Origin: Methylotenera sp.
GTDB lineage: Bacteria; Pseudomonadota; Gammaproteobacteria; Burkholderiales; Methylophilaceae
Assembly (NCBI RefSeq): GCF_029945705.1
Contig: NZ_JAQSDC010000050.1
Coordinates: forward strand, 1-64,000
Direction: 5' to 3'
DNA: 64,000 bases
A program made the translations under genes and the position numbers. Below, in pieces: positions 6,448 through 16,374 of the stretch (its first letter is position 1; every line of letters starts with the position of its first letter). The notes under the pieces were generated by a model that worked only from the letters and a program-made list of their open reading frames with translations, made no database searches and was not told where the DNA came from.

Positions 6448-7020
6448 ATGAACACCTCATTCAGATTTAAACAAACGTTTTCATTTAAACAAATACTGCT
6501 TGCCTCATTTTTAGCAGTCTCCCTGCCTGCTGCAAGCCTTGCTCACGCAGAACATGATGGTGATAAAGGCCCTCGTTGTGAGCGTGGAGACAAGTCACAT
6601 CAAGGTATGCATGAAGGTAAAGCGCCCTATTTACGCGGCCTGAATCTAACCAGCGCACAAGAAGACCAGTTATTTAACTTAAACTATGCACAAATTCCAG
6701 TGATGCGTGATCAGCATAAACAACATCAACAGCTAATGAAAGAGTTGCGCGAAACGGCGCAAGCTGAAAACTTTGATGATGCAAAAATACAGCAACTTTC
6801 GGATAAAGCAGCTAAGTTAGAGAAAGATAAAGTACTCGCATGGGCACGTCACGATGCAAAAGTGTTTGCACTACTAACACCGGAACAACGCAAGAAAGCA
6901 CGTGAGTTTAAGATGGAAGAACACGACTTTGGTCACGGCGATGAACAAAGAGATAATGACGACAAGCGCCCTACTCGCCTTAAACAGCAAAACCGTCCGC
7001 TAGAAAATCGTAGTATTTAA
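6448..7020 (+). CDS. Spy/CpxP family periplasmic protein
   Basis: A 190-residue secreted protein. The ATG at 6448 is preceded by AAGGA six bases upstream, better than the in-frame TTG at 6442. A signal peptide ends near AHA-EHDG (about residue 33). The mature part is helical with two LTxxQ motifs (LTSAQ and LTPEQ), the mark of the Spy/CpxP family. Spy is an ATP-independent periplasmic chaperone; CpxP binds CpxA and dampens signalling. Divergent placement from the kinase/regulator pair with a shared CpxR box suggests a feedback or effector role. The highly charged C-terminal tail (about 160-190) is longer than usual. Confidence 0.82.
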   Translation: MNTSFRFKQTFSFKQILLASFLAVSLPAASLAHAEHDGDKGPRCERGDKSHQGMHEGKAPYLRGLNLTSAQEDQLFNLNYAQIPVMRDQHKQHQQLMKELRETAQAENFDDAKIQQLSDKAAKLEKDKVLAWARHDAKVFALLTPEQRKKAREFKMEEHDFGHGDEQRDNDDKRPTRLKQQNRPLENRSI

Positions 7021-7041
7021 TTACTGTTTTGATGGCTAATA

Positions 7042-7076
7042 AAAAGCGCCTATTGATATCCTCAATAGGCGCTTTT
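7042..7076. terminator. Bidirectional terminator
   Basis: A perfect 15-bp stem (7042-7056 with 7062-7076), arms AAAAGCGCCTATTGA and its complement, with a five-base loop and flanking A and T runs. It lies between convergent genes and can serve both strands. Confidence 0.85.
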
Positions 7077-7097
7077 AAAATTACAAATTTGATAGTT

Positions 7098-7664
7098 TTA
7101 AACGCTCTCGAAAGCCTCACATAGTTGGCTTAATAGCTGACCAAATAATGGAATGATGTCGTCTTTATCGTGCGGGCTTTCATCATCCGTCCCAGCAATC
7201 ACAAAGGCTACGGTTAATTTGTCCAAATTCTCTCTAAACTCAAACCAATGATCCACTTGGGCATCACCTATCAATTGAAATTTTTGTAGCCCTGTCTCTA
7301 AAATTTCCATTAACTCCGCATCTGGCAAGCCAGCGAAGAGTGTTTTTGCGATAGTGATTTGTGCGGTTTGAAAGTTTGGAGTGATGTCTTCACGCGCTAA
7401 TGGCGTGGTGAAGAATGCATACGCTAACAACGCATAAGCTTGATACACGCTTAACATATCAAAGTTATCCATGCGCTCTTCCATGGGTGAGCGTTCCGCC
7501 GCTTGAATCGCCTTAAAAGTGACATAACAGCTTAAATAATCAGCAGAAGCAAGCGCATCGTAGTCGTTCAAATCTATATTTGGTTTGGCCTCATCGTCAC
7601 GTAATGTTTCAGTCAGGCACAAAGCGTGCATCAGCTTGATGCGTTTTGAGTATTGCATTTCCAT
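7098..7664 (-). CDS. Conserved-looking cytoplasmic protein, unknown function
   Basis: A 188-residue acidic, helical, soluble protein with no signal peptide. Features include MHALCLTETLRDDE near the N-terminus, an aromatic-rich centre (DMLSVYQAYALLAYAFF) and an acidic DDESPHDKDDIIP stretch before the C-terminal helix. It lies 43 bp downstream of the ABC-F gene on the same strand and could be co-transcribed. I do not recognise a family. Its composition is like that of its neighbours, so it looks native rather than recently acquired. Confidence 0.65.
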   Translation of the reverse strand: MEMQYSKRIKLMHALCLTETLRDDEAKPNIDLNDYDALASADYLSCYVTFKAIQAAERSPMEERMDNFDMLSVYQAYALLAYAFFTTPLAREDITPNFQTAQITIAKTLFAGLPDAELMEILETGLQKFQLIGDAQVDHWFEFRENLDKLTVAFVIAGTDDESPHDKDDIIPLFGQLLSQLCEAFESV

Positions 7665-7707
7665 ATTTAACCTTATTTATTTTATTTAAATTTAATTTTA
7701 AATGAGT

Positions 7708-9627
7708 TTAATCCAGTGCAGGTATCGCTTCTAGTAATTCGTGCAGTTCCAGCCAGCGCTCTTCTGCCACTTCTATTTGATTAGCCAGTTCAGCTTGTTT
7801 CTTCAACAATTGCTGCAGTTCCGCTTTATCCGCGGCGCTATAGAGTTCGCTGTCATTTAAGCGGTCATCACAGGTTTTTTTCTCAGTTTGCCATTTGGCA
7901 ATATTCAATTCTAGTTGTTCCACTTCTTTTACTAGCGGACGGCGTTCGGCGATTCTAGCTTGGCGTTCGGCTTTATTGGCGGCACGGTCATTTTTGTTAG
8001 ATTTTTCAGTCGGATTTTGACTTTCAGCGACGGCTTGCGTCGCTTGTTTTTCTTTTAAACGTTGCTCATTTAGCCACAGGCTATAGCCTTCTAAATCGCT
8101 ATCAAATGGTTCGGCTTTGCCGTCTGCCACTAAAATAAATTCATCGCAAGTGGCGCGCAATAAGGCTCGATCATGCGAAACCAATATCACGCCACCTTGG
8201 TAATCTTGTAAGGCTAACGTTAACGCATGGCGCATTTCAAGGTCTAAATGGTTGGTTGGCTCATCTAGTAACAGCAAATTGGGGCGAGTCCAAATTAGCA
8301 GAGCCAACGCTAAACGTGACTTTTCTCCGCCAGAGAAATTTGCACAAGGCGAACGCGCCATATCCCCTTTAAAGTCAAAACCGCCAAGATAATTCATATG
8401 TTCTTGCTCGCGCGTGAGCGGGTCTAGCTTCATCATGTGTTGCAATGGCGATTCATCTGGGCGCAATTGCTCTAACTGATGTTGCGCAAAATAGCCGATA
8501 TTTAAATCTTTGCCTTCAACGCGTTTGCCGCTTAAAGGCTGCAACTCATTAGCGAGTAATTTAATCAGCGTCGTTTTACCAGCACCATTACGCCCTAATA
8601 AACCCAAACGTTCGCCTGGCCTAATCGCTAAAACAATATTCTTGATTAACGCAACATTGTTATAGCCAACAGACATTTCATCCAGCACCAATAATGGATC
8701 TGGTGCGGCCACTGGCGCCCTGAATTCAAAGTTAAATTGTGAGTCCACATGCGCAGCAGAAATCATTTCCATACGCTCTAGGGCTTTAATACGGCTTTGC
8801 GCCTGACGTGCTTTGGTGGCCTGCACACGAAAGCGATCAATATAGCTTTGCAAATGCGAGACTTTGCGTTGTTGCTTTTCAAACATAGCTTGTTGCAATG
8901 CTAGCTTTTCAGCACGCTGACGCTCAAAGTCAGAGTAACCGCCGCGATACAAAGTTAGTGTTTGCTGCTCGATGTGCGCAATGTGGTTCACAATCGCATC
9001 CAAAAAGTCTCTATCGTGTGAAATCAACAATAAGGTACCACGATAGCTTTGCAGCCAGCCCTCAAGCCAAATCACTGCATCTAAGTCTAAGTGGTTGGTT
9101 GGTTCATCTAACAACAGCAAGTCTGAACGGCACATCAGGGCGCGCGCTAAGTTTAAACGCACACGCCAACCACCAGAGAAAGTAGAAACCGCTTGCTGTA
9201 AGTTAGCTTGGCTAAAACCTAGGCCGCTCAACAATTCAGCCGCGCGTGCCTTTGCGCTGTAACCATCGATGTCCATCAAGCGATGATGTAGCTCGGCAAT
9301 CAACTCACCTTTGTGATTGGCTTCCGCATCCGCTAGCGCTGCTTCAATATTGCGCAATTCCGCATCACCATCTAACACAAATTCAATAGCTGGCATCGCC
9401 AACGCAGGAGTTTCCTGCGCCACATGCGCCACTACCCAACTGGCTGGCATATCTAAATCGCCAGATTCCAACTGCATTTCACCACGCAACAAGGCAAAAA
9501 GCGATGATTTTCCAGCGCCGTTAGCACCTGTTAAACCAACTTTATGGCCTGGGTGGAGCTGCAAAGAAGCTGCTTGAATAAGGATTTTTAAGCCGCGAAC
9601 TAGCGTAAGTTGTTTGAATTGAATCAA
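7708..9627 (-). CDS. yheS: ABC-F ATPase YheS
   Basis: A 639-residue protein with two ABC domains and no membrane segment. Domain 1 has Walker A GANGAGKSS, signature FSGGWRVRLNLA and Walker B LLLLDEPTNHLD. Domain 2 has GRNGAGKTT, FSGGEKSRLALA and LLLLDEPTNHLD. The inter-domain linker contains LQSYIDRFRVQATKARQAQSR, and residues about 530-639 form a charged coiled coil. Length and motif spelling match E. coli YheS closely. ABC-F proteins act on the ribosome during translation; the precise role of YheS is not settled. It is divergent from yhdP across a 303-bp gap. Confidence 0.9.
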   Translation of the reverse strand: MIQFKQLTLVRGLKILIQAASLQLHPGHKVGLTGANGAGKSSLFALLRGEMQLESGDLDMPASWVVAHVAQETPALAMPAIEFVLDGDAELRNIEAALADAEANHKGELIAELHHRLMDIDGYSAKARAAELLSGLGFSQANLQQAVSTFSGGWRVRLNLARALMCRSDLLLLDEPTNHLDLDAVIWLEGWLQSYRGTLLLISHDRDFLDAIVNHIAHIEQQTLTLYRGGYSDFERQRAEKLALQQAMFEKQQRKVSHLQSYIDRFRVQATKARQAQSRIKALERMEMISAAHVDSQFNFEFRAPVAAPDPLLVLDEMSVGYNNVALIKNIVLAIRPGERLGLLGRNGAGKTTLIKLLANELQPLSGKRVEGKDLNIGYFAQHQLEQLRPDESPLQHMMKLDPLTREQEHMNYLGGFDFKGDMARSPCANFSGGEKSRLALALLIWTRPNLLLLDEPTNHLDLEMRHALTLALQDYQGGVILVSHDRALLRATCDEFILVADGKAEPFDSDLEGYSLWLNEQRLKEKQATQAVAESQNPTEKSNKNDRAANKAERQARIAERRPLVKEVEQLELNIAKWQTEKKTCDDRLNDSELYSAADKAELQQLLKKQAELANQIEVAEERWLELHELLEAIPALD

Positions 9628-9663
9628 GTGAGGACCAATATTAAATCGACATTAAATAAAGTA

Positions 9664-9732
9664 TTGGTCAACCAGAGTTTGACCAAAAGCGCTATTCTAA
9701 ATTATTACACTAGACTATTCCTAGAATAGTCT
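9664..9732. promoter_or_regulatory. Two inverted repeats in the yheS-yhdP divergent region
   Basis: The 303-bp gap 9628-9930 holds two symmetric sequences. The first is TTGGTCAA (9664-9671) with TTGACCAA (9679-9686), seven bases between. The second is AGACTATTC (9712-9720) with GAATAGTCT (9724-9732), three bases between. Neither is followed by a T-run, so operator sites are more likely than terminators. The remaining sequence is AT-rich with no gene. Confidence 0.35.
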
Positions 9733-9930
9733 TAATAAATCTCTAAGGAAATATCGTTTGGATTTACACAATTTTACTTACATTTGCCAATATGGCTTTG
9801 TATCTAATCGTCTGTAGACGTCAATATTGAAGTAAAATGAATTCAATTGATACGATTCCAAATTTACATCCTTGAAATGTAACATCAGCCACTCTAAAAA
9901 TAATAAAAGACAAAGTAAACTCAGTTAAAT

Positions 9931-12900
9931 ATGGTCAAAAAATCACTACTCAGGCTTTATCGCATCGCGCTTTGGCTTGCAACTATCATCATAGTCATTT
10001 TTTTGATTGCCGCACTCGTCATTCAATTTTATGTGTTCCCAAGCATTAATCAATACAAAGACAAAATCGCTAACTTCGCGACACAAGCGGCGCATCAAAA
10101 AGTAGTCATCGGCAATATTGACGCAGGTTGGCAAGGGATTAATCCACATTTATCCGTATCGAATATTGACATTTACGATACTGAAAATCGCCCTGCCTTA
10201 ACCCTTAAAGATACAGACATATCGCTTTCATGGTTAAGCATCCCACTACTAGAGCCACATTTAGCCAATTTCACTATCCGCTCACCTGAGTTAACCATAC
10301 GCCGCAATTTGAATGGGGATATTTTTGTTGCAGGTATTAGCATGCAGGGACAGTCCAAACCAGATTTACCAAATTGGTTATTGAGGCAATCTCAGTTTGA
10401 TGTGCTCAATGCGAAAGTAATCTGGTTAGATGAAATGCGTAACGCACCTGCGTTGAGTTTAGAAAAGCTGAACCTGCAAGTAGTCAGCCCTCCTTGGAAA
10501 AGCTTTATCAAAAATCATCGCGTGACGCTGAGCACCATTGTTTCAACTGGCACAAGTGAGCCCATTACGATTAATGCTAATGTCTATGGCAACGATATTA
10601 GTCGCTTATCTGAATGGCACGGCAGCCTAGAAACCAAGTTAAAAAATGCGAACGTAGTTGCCTTTAAACCATGGTTTGATTACTCAACGATTACATATCC
10701 TATTAACTTGCAAGCTGGCGTTGGCAGCACAGACACTACCATTGAGTTTGCTAAAAGCCAGGTGCAATCTGTGACTAGCAACGCAGCGCTAGACAATGTT
10801 CAGTTACTTCTCAAAGTTAATACTGAGCCGCTGATATTAAACAAACTAGTGGGCGAGCTAGATTGGAAAAACTCAACAGCAGAGCAATCATTTAGCGTGA
10901 GCCACTTAACGCTCAACACTAGCAATGGCTTGACTTTGAAAGATGCCGCTGGTGCTTATAGTAAAACGAAACAGGGTAATGAAAAATTCAATCTCAAGCT
11001 TGCACATATAGACTTAGCATTTATTAAAGCCTATTTAGTACAACTGCCTCTGCCTGCGGAAATATCGCAAAAGATTAATAGCTTATCCCCCACTGGCAAA
11101 CTCAATGATTTGCTGCTTAGTTGGGATGGCAAACAATCTGTGACGCAGAAATATCAATTCAACGCTAAGTTTGACGATTTAGGCATACTTGCCTATGAAA
11201 AAATTCCAGGCTTTAGCAACCTGACAGGAGAGATTAAGGCTAATCAAAACTCTGGAAAAGTCATACTTAACTCACAAAATGCCAAGTTAGATTTTAAAGA
11301 CGTTTTACGCTGGCCAATACCAGCAGACAAGCTAGCTGGAGACATTAGCTGGGACATTAGCAATAAAGAAACTACCATCAAAGCGAGTCATCTGAACATT
11401 AGCAGCCAACACTTGGCTGGCACGCTCAACGCTGAGTATTTAATGGATGGCAAACAAGGTGGCTATCTTGATTTGACTGGTAAATTTGGCAAAGGTAACG
11501 CGAAATATGCATCATTCTATTACCCGACTATCCTCGGTAAAGACACCTTACATTGGTTAGATACTTCTATTTTGTCGGGCCACGCTGAAGACATCAGCAT
11601 GACAGTAAAAGGTCGATTAGCAGACTTTCCATTTGTAGACAGCAAAAATAATTTAAACTCTAAATTAGGTCTATTTAGAGTCACCGCCAAAATCAGCAAT
11701 AGCACGCTGGAATATGGCACTGATTGGCCTGTGATAGAAGGCTTAGGCCTTGATTTACTATTTGAAGGCAAACGCATGGAGCTAAATGCAAATGCTGGCC
11801 ATATATTTGGCAACCAAATCGTTAAAAGCAAAACCACTATTGCACAATTAGATGCTGACTCGCCAATTCTAAGCATTGAAAGTGAACTCAAAGGACCGAC
11901 GGCTGAAGCCATTAAATTTGTGAATAAAAGCCCTGTTTCAACGGTAACATTAGGTTTTACTGATGACTTAAAAACCAGTGGTCAAGGTAAGCTCAATTTA
12001 GGCTTAAAAATTCCTTTGCAAGATTTAGATTCTGCACAATACAAAGGTTTGTACCAAATCATGAATGGCAGCATGGATAGTGCAAGCATTCCAGCCCTCA
12101 CCAATATCAATGGTGCGCTGGCATTTACAGAAAGTAGCCTATCAGCAAAAAATATCAATGCAAGTGCCTTCGGTTCGCCTGTGGTGGTTAACATTGACTC
12201 TGGCAAAGATAAAGTTGTACACGTCACAGCCAAAGGTAGATTGAATGATGTGGCTATTAAACAAGCACTACTGGATCAGGACCCTGTTAATCGCTCTTGG
12301 GTAAAAGGTGCAAATTACATTTCTGGCAGCACCGATTGGGTAAGCGACATCACTATTCAGAAACCAGTTGTTACTATCAATGTACGCTCAGATTTAGTCG
12401 GTATCACCTCACGTTTACCTGCGCCTTTTAACAAGACCGCAAGTGAACGCTGGAACATGCGTATGGAGAAAAAACAGGATGCCTCCACAGATACCATCAC
12501 GATGAATCTTGCTAACAAGCTAGCTGCAAAAATTTTGCGCACTGGTACAAATGACAACCTTCAGATTGATCGTGGCAGTATTAGACTCAATGCTAATACG
12601 ACAAGTAACGCCATCAATAGCAACGAATTAACCAGCAATGTAGAGCTAGGCAATGTTAAAGGGCTGCAAGTTTACGGTAACTTAGATTATCTTGATGCAG
12701 ATGCATGGCGTAATGTGATGCAGGATTTTTCTGGGGCATCAAAACCTGGGGAAGCAAAGCTTAGCTTAGCTTTACCAATACAAAAGCTAGCCATTAAAAT
12801 TAATGCGCTTGATATATTCGATAGACGTATCAATCAATTAAAAATATCCAATAGCTCGGATAAAGATGGTCTACATGCCAACATTCAAAGTAAGGAAATT

Positions 12901-13887
12901 TCTGGCGACTTACAATGGCTAAGCCAAAACAATGGAAAACTCATTGCGCGCCTAAGTAATTTAACCATACCAGAGCCTGCGCCAAATCGAATCAAAACAA
13001 CTAAAGAAGCTGCGGCAAAAGAATTCTTTAAACTTGAGCAAGACTACCCATCGTTGGATATTACTGCGGGTAACTTTGAGTTTAATAAGAAAAATTTTGG
13101 TGCTTTGGAATTGATTGCTTATCCGCAAAAAGATAATTGGAACATTCAAAAGCTCAAACTGAGCACGCCTGATAGTCAGCTCAACGCTGAAGGCCAATGG
13201 AATAACTGGGTGAGAAGCCCAAACACTTTTCTTTCTATCACATGGAATATTAAGAACTTAGGTAAAACGCTTAGAAATATGGGTTACCCTGACACCATTA
13301 AAGGTGGTGACGGAACACTTACAGGACAACTACATTGGCCTGGTAGCCCTCATGAGTTTAATCCAGCAGGTATGGATGGTAGTTTTGAATTGGCAATGAA
13401 TAAAGGTCAAATTTTAAAAGTACAACCGGGTGTTGGGCGACTGCTAGGTCTACTTAGCCTGCAAAGCCTGCCCCGCCGTTTAACCTTGGATTTTAGAGAC
13501 TTATTCAGCAACGGCTTTGCTTTTGATAAAATAGATGCAACCGTTAAAATCGACAAAGGTGTAATGCGTAGTGATAACTTCGTCATGTCGGGTCCAGCGG
13601 CAGATGTCAATATTAAAGGTGAAACTAACTTGCAAAAAGAGACTCAACATTTAACTGTAAAAGTTTTACCGCATGTAAGTGATAGCCTCTCCCTTGCGGC
13701 ACTAGCAGGAGGGCCGTTAGTAGGTGCTGTTGCTTTCTTAGCGCAAAAAATATTAAAGGATCCCTTAAACAAAATTGCCTCTAGTGAGTATGAAATTATT
13801 GGCACATGGGATAACCCACAAGAAGTAAAATCGTCAGAGGTTTATGACGCTAAACCAGCGTCGAGTATTGACTCACCTCTCAATTAA
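9931..13887 (+). CDS. yhdP: YhdP, AsmA-like envelope lipid transport protein
   Basis: A 1318-residue protein with one N-terminal membrane anchor (about 10-36) and a very long periplasmic part built of repetitive beta-strand segments (DUF3971 region, then an AsmA-like C-terminal region with GDGTLTGQLHWPG and a final GPLVGAVAFLAQKILKDPL). YhdP belongs with TamB and YdbH to the bridge-like proteins that move phospholipids from the inner to the outer membrane. The length matches the family (about 1270 in E. coli). It heads a cluster yhdP-nitrilase-tldD, similar to the yhdP-tldD linkage in enterobacteria. Confidence 0.9.
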   Translation: MVKKSLLRLYRIALWLATIIIVIFLIAALVIQFYVFPSINQYKDKIANFATQAAHQKVVIGNIDAGWQGINPHLSVSNIDIYDTENRPALTLKDTDISLSWLSIPLLEPHLANFTIRSPELTIRRNLNGDIFVAGISMQGQSKPDLPNWLLRQSQFDVLNAKVIWLDEMRNAPALSLEKLNLQVVSPPWKSFIKNHRVTLSTIVSTGTSEPITINANVYGNDISRLSEWHGSLETKLKNANVVAFKPWFDYSTITYPINLQAGVGSTDTTIEFAKSQVQSVTSNAALDNVQLLLKVNTEPLILNKLVGELDWKNSTAEQSFSVSHLTLNTSNGLTLKDAAGAYSKTKQGNEKFNLKLAHIDLAFIKAYLVQLPLPAEISQKINSLSPTGKLNDLLLSWDGKQSVTQKYQFNAKFDDLGILAYEKIPGFSNLTGEIKANQNSGKVILNSQNAKLDFKDVLRWPIPADKLAGDISWDISNKETTIKASHLNISSQHLAGTLNAEYLMDGKQGGYLDLTGKFGKGNAKYASFYYPTILGKDTLHWLDTSILSGHAEDISMTVKGRLADFPFVDSKNNLNSKLGLFRVTAKISNSTLEYGTDWPVIEGLGLDLLFEGKRMELNANAGHIFGNQIVKSKTTIAQLDADSPILSIESELKGPTAEAIKFVNKSPVSTVTLGFTDDLKTSGQGKLNLGLKIPLQDLDSAQYKGLYQIMNGSMDSASIPALTNINGALAFTESSLSAKNINASAFGSPVVVNIDSGKDKVVHVTAKGRLNDVAIKQALLDQDPVNRSWVKGANYISGSTDWVSDITIQKPVVTINVRSDLVGITSRLPAPFNKTASERWNMRMEKKQDASTDTITMNLANKLAAKILRTGTNDNLQIDRGSIRLNANTTSNAINSNELTSNVELGNVKGLQVYGNLDYLDADAWRNVMQDFSGASKPGEAKLSLALPIQKLAIKINALDIFDRRINQLKISNSSDKDGLHANIQSKEISGDLQWLSQNNGKLIARLSNLTIPEPAPNRIKTTKEAAAKEFFKLEQDYPSLDITAGNFEFNKKNFGALELIAYPQKDNWNIQKLKLSTPDSQLNAEGQWNNWVRSPNTFLSITWNIKNLGKTLRNMGYPDTIKGGDGTLTGQLHWPGSPHEFNPAGMDGSFELAMNKGQILKVQPGVGRLLGLLSLQSLPRRLTLDFRDLFSNGFAFDKIDATVKIDKGVMRSDNFVMSGPAADVNIKGETNLQKETQHLTVKVLPHVSDSLSLAALAGGPLVGAVAFLAQKILKDPLNKIASSEYEIIGTWDNPQEVKSSEVYDAKPASSIDSPLN

Positions 13888-14016
13888 TCTTTTCAATTTG
13901 AAACCATCTCAACCTAACAATCGCTTAATAACAAAATATTTGGATTAACTATGGCAATTACTTCGCGCTTAAAAACAACCAAAGCAAAACCTAGCAGTTT
14001 AAATACTGACAGTAAC

Positions 14017-14817
14017 ATGATTAAAATTGCCGCCATTCAAATGGCATCGGGTCCGCAAGTTTCTGCAAATCTAAATGAAGCAGAACGCTTAATTGAAGTT
14101 GCCGCGAATCAAGGTGCAAAGTTAGTTGCGCTGCCAGAGTATTTTGCCATTATGGGTCTTAAAGAAACCGACAAAGTATCGGTAAGAGAAGAGGAAGGTA
14201 AGGGTCCAATTCAATCGTTTTTAAGCAAAATGGCTAAAAAACATAAAATATGGCTCATTGGCGGCTCAGTGCCGCTTAAAAGCAACTTCCCAAATAAAGT
14301 GCGTAATAGTTGCTTGGTATATGACGACAAAGGTAAACAAGTTGCCCGCTACGACAAAATCCATTTATTTGGTTTAGATTTGGGTAATGAGCATTATCAC
14401 GAAGAAAAAACTATAGAATCAGGCGATCAGGTTCAAGTCGTTGATACGCCTTTTGGTAAAATTGGCTTGTCGATTTGCTATGATTTACGCTTTCCTGAAC
14501 TTTACCGCGCCATGGGTGAAGTCAACATGATTATAGTGCCCTCTGCGTTTACTGATACTACTGGCAGAGCGCATTGGGAAACCTTAATTCGTGCGCGCGC
14601 TATCGAAAACTTATGTTATGTAATTGCACCTGCGCAAGGTGGTTATCATTTATCAGGGCGAGAAACGCATGGTAACAGTATGATTGTTGACCCGTGGGGT
14701 GTTATTTTAGACAGATTACCGCGTGGCTCTGGCGTGGTAATTGCCACTATGAATCCGCAATATCAGGCCAGCTTAAGAAAAAGCTTACCTGCACTTAAGC
14801 ATCGTATTATTAAGTAA
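14017..14817 (+). CDS. Nitrilase-superfamily amidohydrolase (Nit/YbeM-like)
   Basis: About 266 residues from ATG 14017 (MIKIAAIQMASG), the usual family start; an in-frame ATG at 13951 would add 22 polar residues. The catalytic triad is visible: Glu in ALPEYF, Lys in RYDKIHLF and Cys in GLSICYDLRFPELYR (about residue 153). These features match the Nit1/YbeM branch, which hydrolyses deaminated glutathione and similar omega-amides. The substrate is inferred from similarity only. The gene lies between yhdP and tldD on the same strand with short gaps, a linkage seen in many proteobacteria, suggesting one transcript. Confidence 0.85.
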   Translation: MIKIAAIQMASGPQVSANLNEAERLIEVAANQGAKLVALPEYFAIMGLKETDKVSVREEEGKGPIQSFLSKMAKKHKIWLIGGSVPLKSNFPNKVRNSCLVYDDKGKQVARYDKIHLFGLDLGNEHYHEEKTIESGDQVQVVDTPFGKIGLSICYDLRFPELYRAMGEVNMIIVPSAFTDTTGRAHWETLIRARAIENLCYVIAPAQGGYHLSGRETHGNSMIVDPWGVILDRLPRGSGVVIATMNPQYQASLRKSLPALKHRIIK

Positions 14818-14864
14818 ATTTTATAAGCACTTGAACGTAATTAATTAAATCGGAATCAGCATTA

Positions 14865-16343
14865 ATGACCACTAAAGTCGATACATTAACAAACTCCTCT
14901 AAAACATTAGGCACGCATTTTGACCTAGCTACCGAGTCTTTACTTGCGCCAGCTAGCCTTGATATTGCGAAGCTGCAAAATGTTTTAGGCGATATGATGT
15001 CGCATAAAATTGACTATGCTGATTTATATTTTCAATACAGCCGCGCTGAGAGTTGGGGGCTAGAAGAGGGGCAAGTTAAATCAGGCAATTTTTCTATTGA
15101 CCAAGGTGTGGGCGTACGCGCAGTCAGTGGCGAAAAAACCGCTTTTGCTTACTCTGATGATATTACTTTAAGCGCACTTCAAGAAGCCGCCAAAGCCACC
15201 AAGGCGATTGCTAGCCTCGGCACTGAACAAACCGCTAGTTCAGTTATCAAACGCCAAGCATCGCAACTATATCTTCCGCAAGATCCAATTGCTTCGCTTT
15301 CAGCCGATGCTAAGGTGCGATTACTTGAGCGTTTAGAAGCAATCGCAAGGAGTTTAGACTCTCGTATTTCCCAAGTGACAGCATCCATCGCGGGTGAATA
15401 CGAAGTAGTTATGGTCGCACGCCACGATGGTGTCATGGCGGCAGATGTACGCCCTCTTGTGCGTCTTTCAATCAATGTGATTGCAGAAAGTAATGGTCGC
15501 CGTGAGCAAGGCTCAAGTGGCGGTGGCGGTCGCTTTGACTATAGTTACTTTACTGAGGCTATTCTGCAAGAATATGCTCAAAAAGCCGTGCATCAGGCCA
15601 TTGTAAACTTGGATGCGCGCCCTGCCCCAGCTGGTAGTATGACAGTAGTGCTAGGCGCTGGCTGGCCTGGCATTTTGCTACATGAAGCCATTGGTCACGG
15701 TTTAGAAGGTGATTTCAATCGCAAAGGTAGTTCGGCTTTTTCAAACATGATAGGTCAACAAGTCGCCGCTAAAGGCATCACCATTGTGGATGATGGCACG
15801 ATTCAAAATAGACGCGGCTCACTGAGCATGGATGACGAAGGCAACCAAACTAACAGAACGGTATTAATTGAAGATGGCATTCTGCGTGGCTATATACAAG
15901 ATACACTCAATGCCCGCTTAATGAATATGCCTATAACAGGCAATGCGCGCCGCGAAAGCTATGCACATATTCCCATGCCGCGTATGACCAATACCTATAT
16001 GTTAAACGGCACATTACCCCCAGATGAAATCATCAAATCAGTCAAAAAAGGTCTATATGCAGCTAACTTTGGTGGCGGTCAGGTAGACATCACCAGTGGT
16101 AAATTCGTATTCAGTGCCGCTGAAGCCTATATGATTGAAGACGGCAAAATCACTTACCCAGTGAAAGGCGCTACGTTGATTGGTAACGGCCCAGAAGTGC
16201 TAAAACGTGTGTCTATGATAGGTAACGATATGTCTCTAGACAGTGGCGTTGGCACCTGTGGCAAAGAAGGTCAAAGCGTGCCTGTAGGTGTGGGCCAGCC
16301 TACCCTTAAAATTGATGCTCTTACAGTGGGTGGAACTGCATAA
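14865..16343 (+). CDS. tldD: Metalloprotease subunit TldD
   Basis: A 492-residue member of the PmbA/TldD family. The zinc-binding HExxxH motif is present in [14 protein letters not shown] (about residue 273), followed by the glycine-rich C-terminal beta domain ending with [34 protein letters not shown]. TldD pairs with TldE (PmbA) to degrade unfolded peptides, mature microcin B17 and act on CcdA. The tldE partner is not in this window. It follows the nitrilase gene by 47 bp and precedes kdoO by 31 bp. Confidence 0.95.
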   Translation: MTTKVDTLTNSSKTLGTHFDLATESLLAPASLDIAKLQNVLGDMMSHKIDYADLYFQYSRAESWGLEEGQVKSGNFSIDQGVGVRAVSGEKTAFAYSDDITLSALQEAAKATKAIASLGTEQTASSVIKRQASQLYLPQDPIASLSADAKVRLLERLEAIARSLDSRISQVTASIAGEYEVVMVARHDGVMAADVRPLVRLSINVIAESNGRREQGSSGGGGRFDYSYFTEAILQEYAQKAVHQAIVNLDARPAPAGSMTVVLGAGWPGILLHEAIGHGLEGDFNRKGSSAFSNMIGQQVAAKGITIVDDGTIQNRRGSLSMDDEGNQTNRTVLIEDGILRGYIQDTLNARLMNMPITGNARRESYAHIPMPRMTNTYMLNGTLPPDEIIKSVKKGLYAANFGGGQVDITSGKFVFSAAEAYMIEDGKITYPVKGATLIGNGPEVLKRVSMIGNDMSLDSGVGTCGKEGQSVPVGVGQPTLKIDALTVGGTA

Positions 16344-16374
16344 ACACTTCTGCATAGAACCTTAGGTTGAAAAG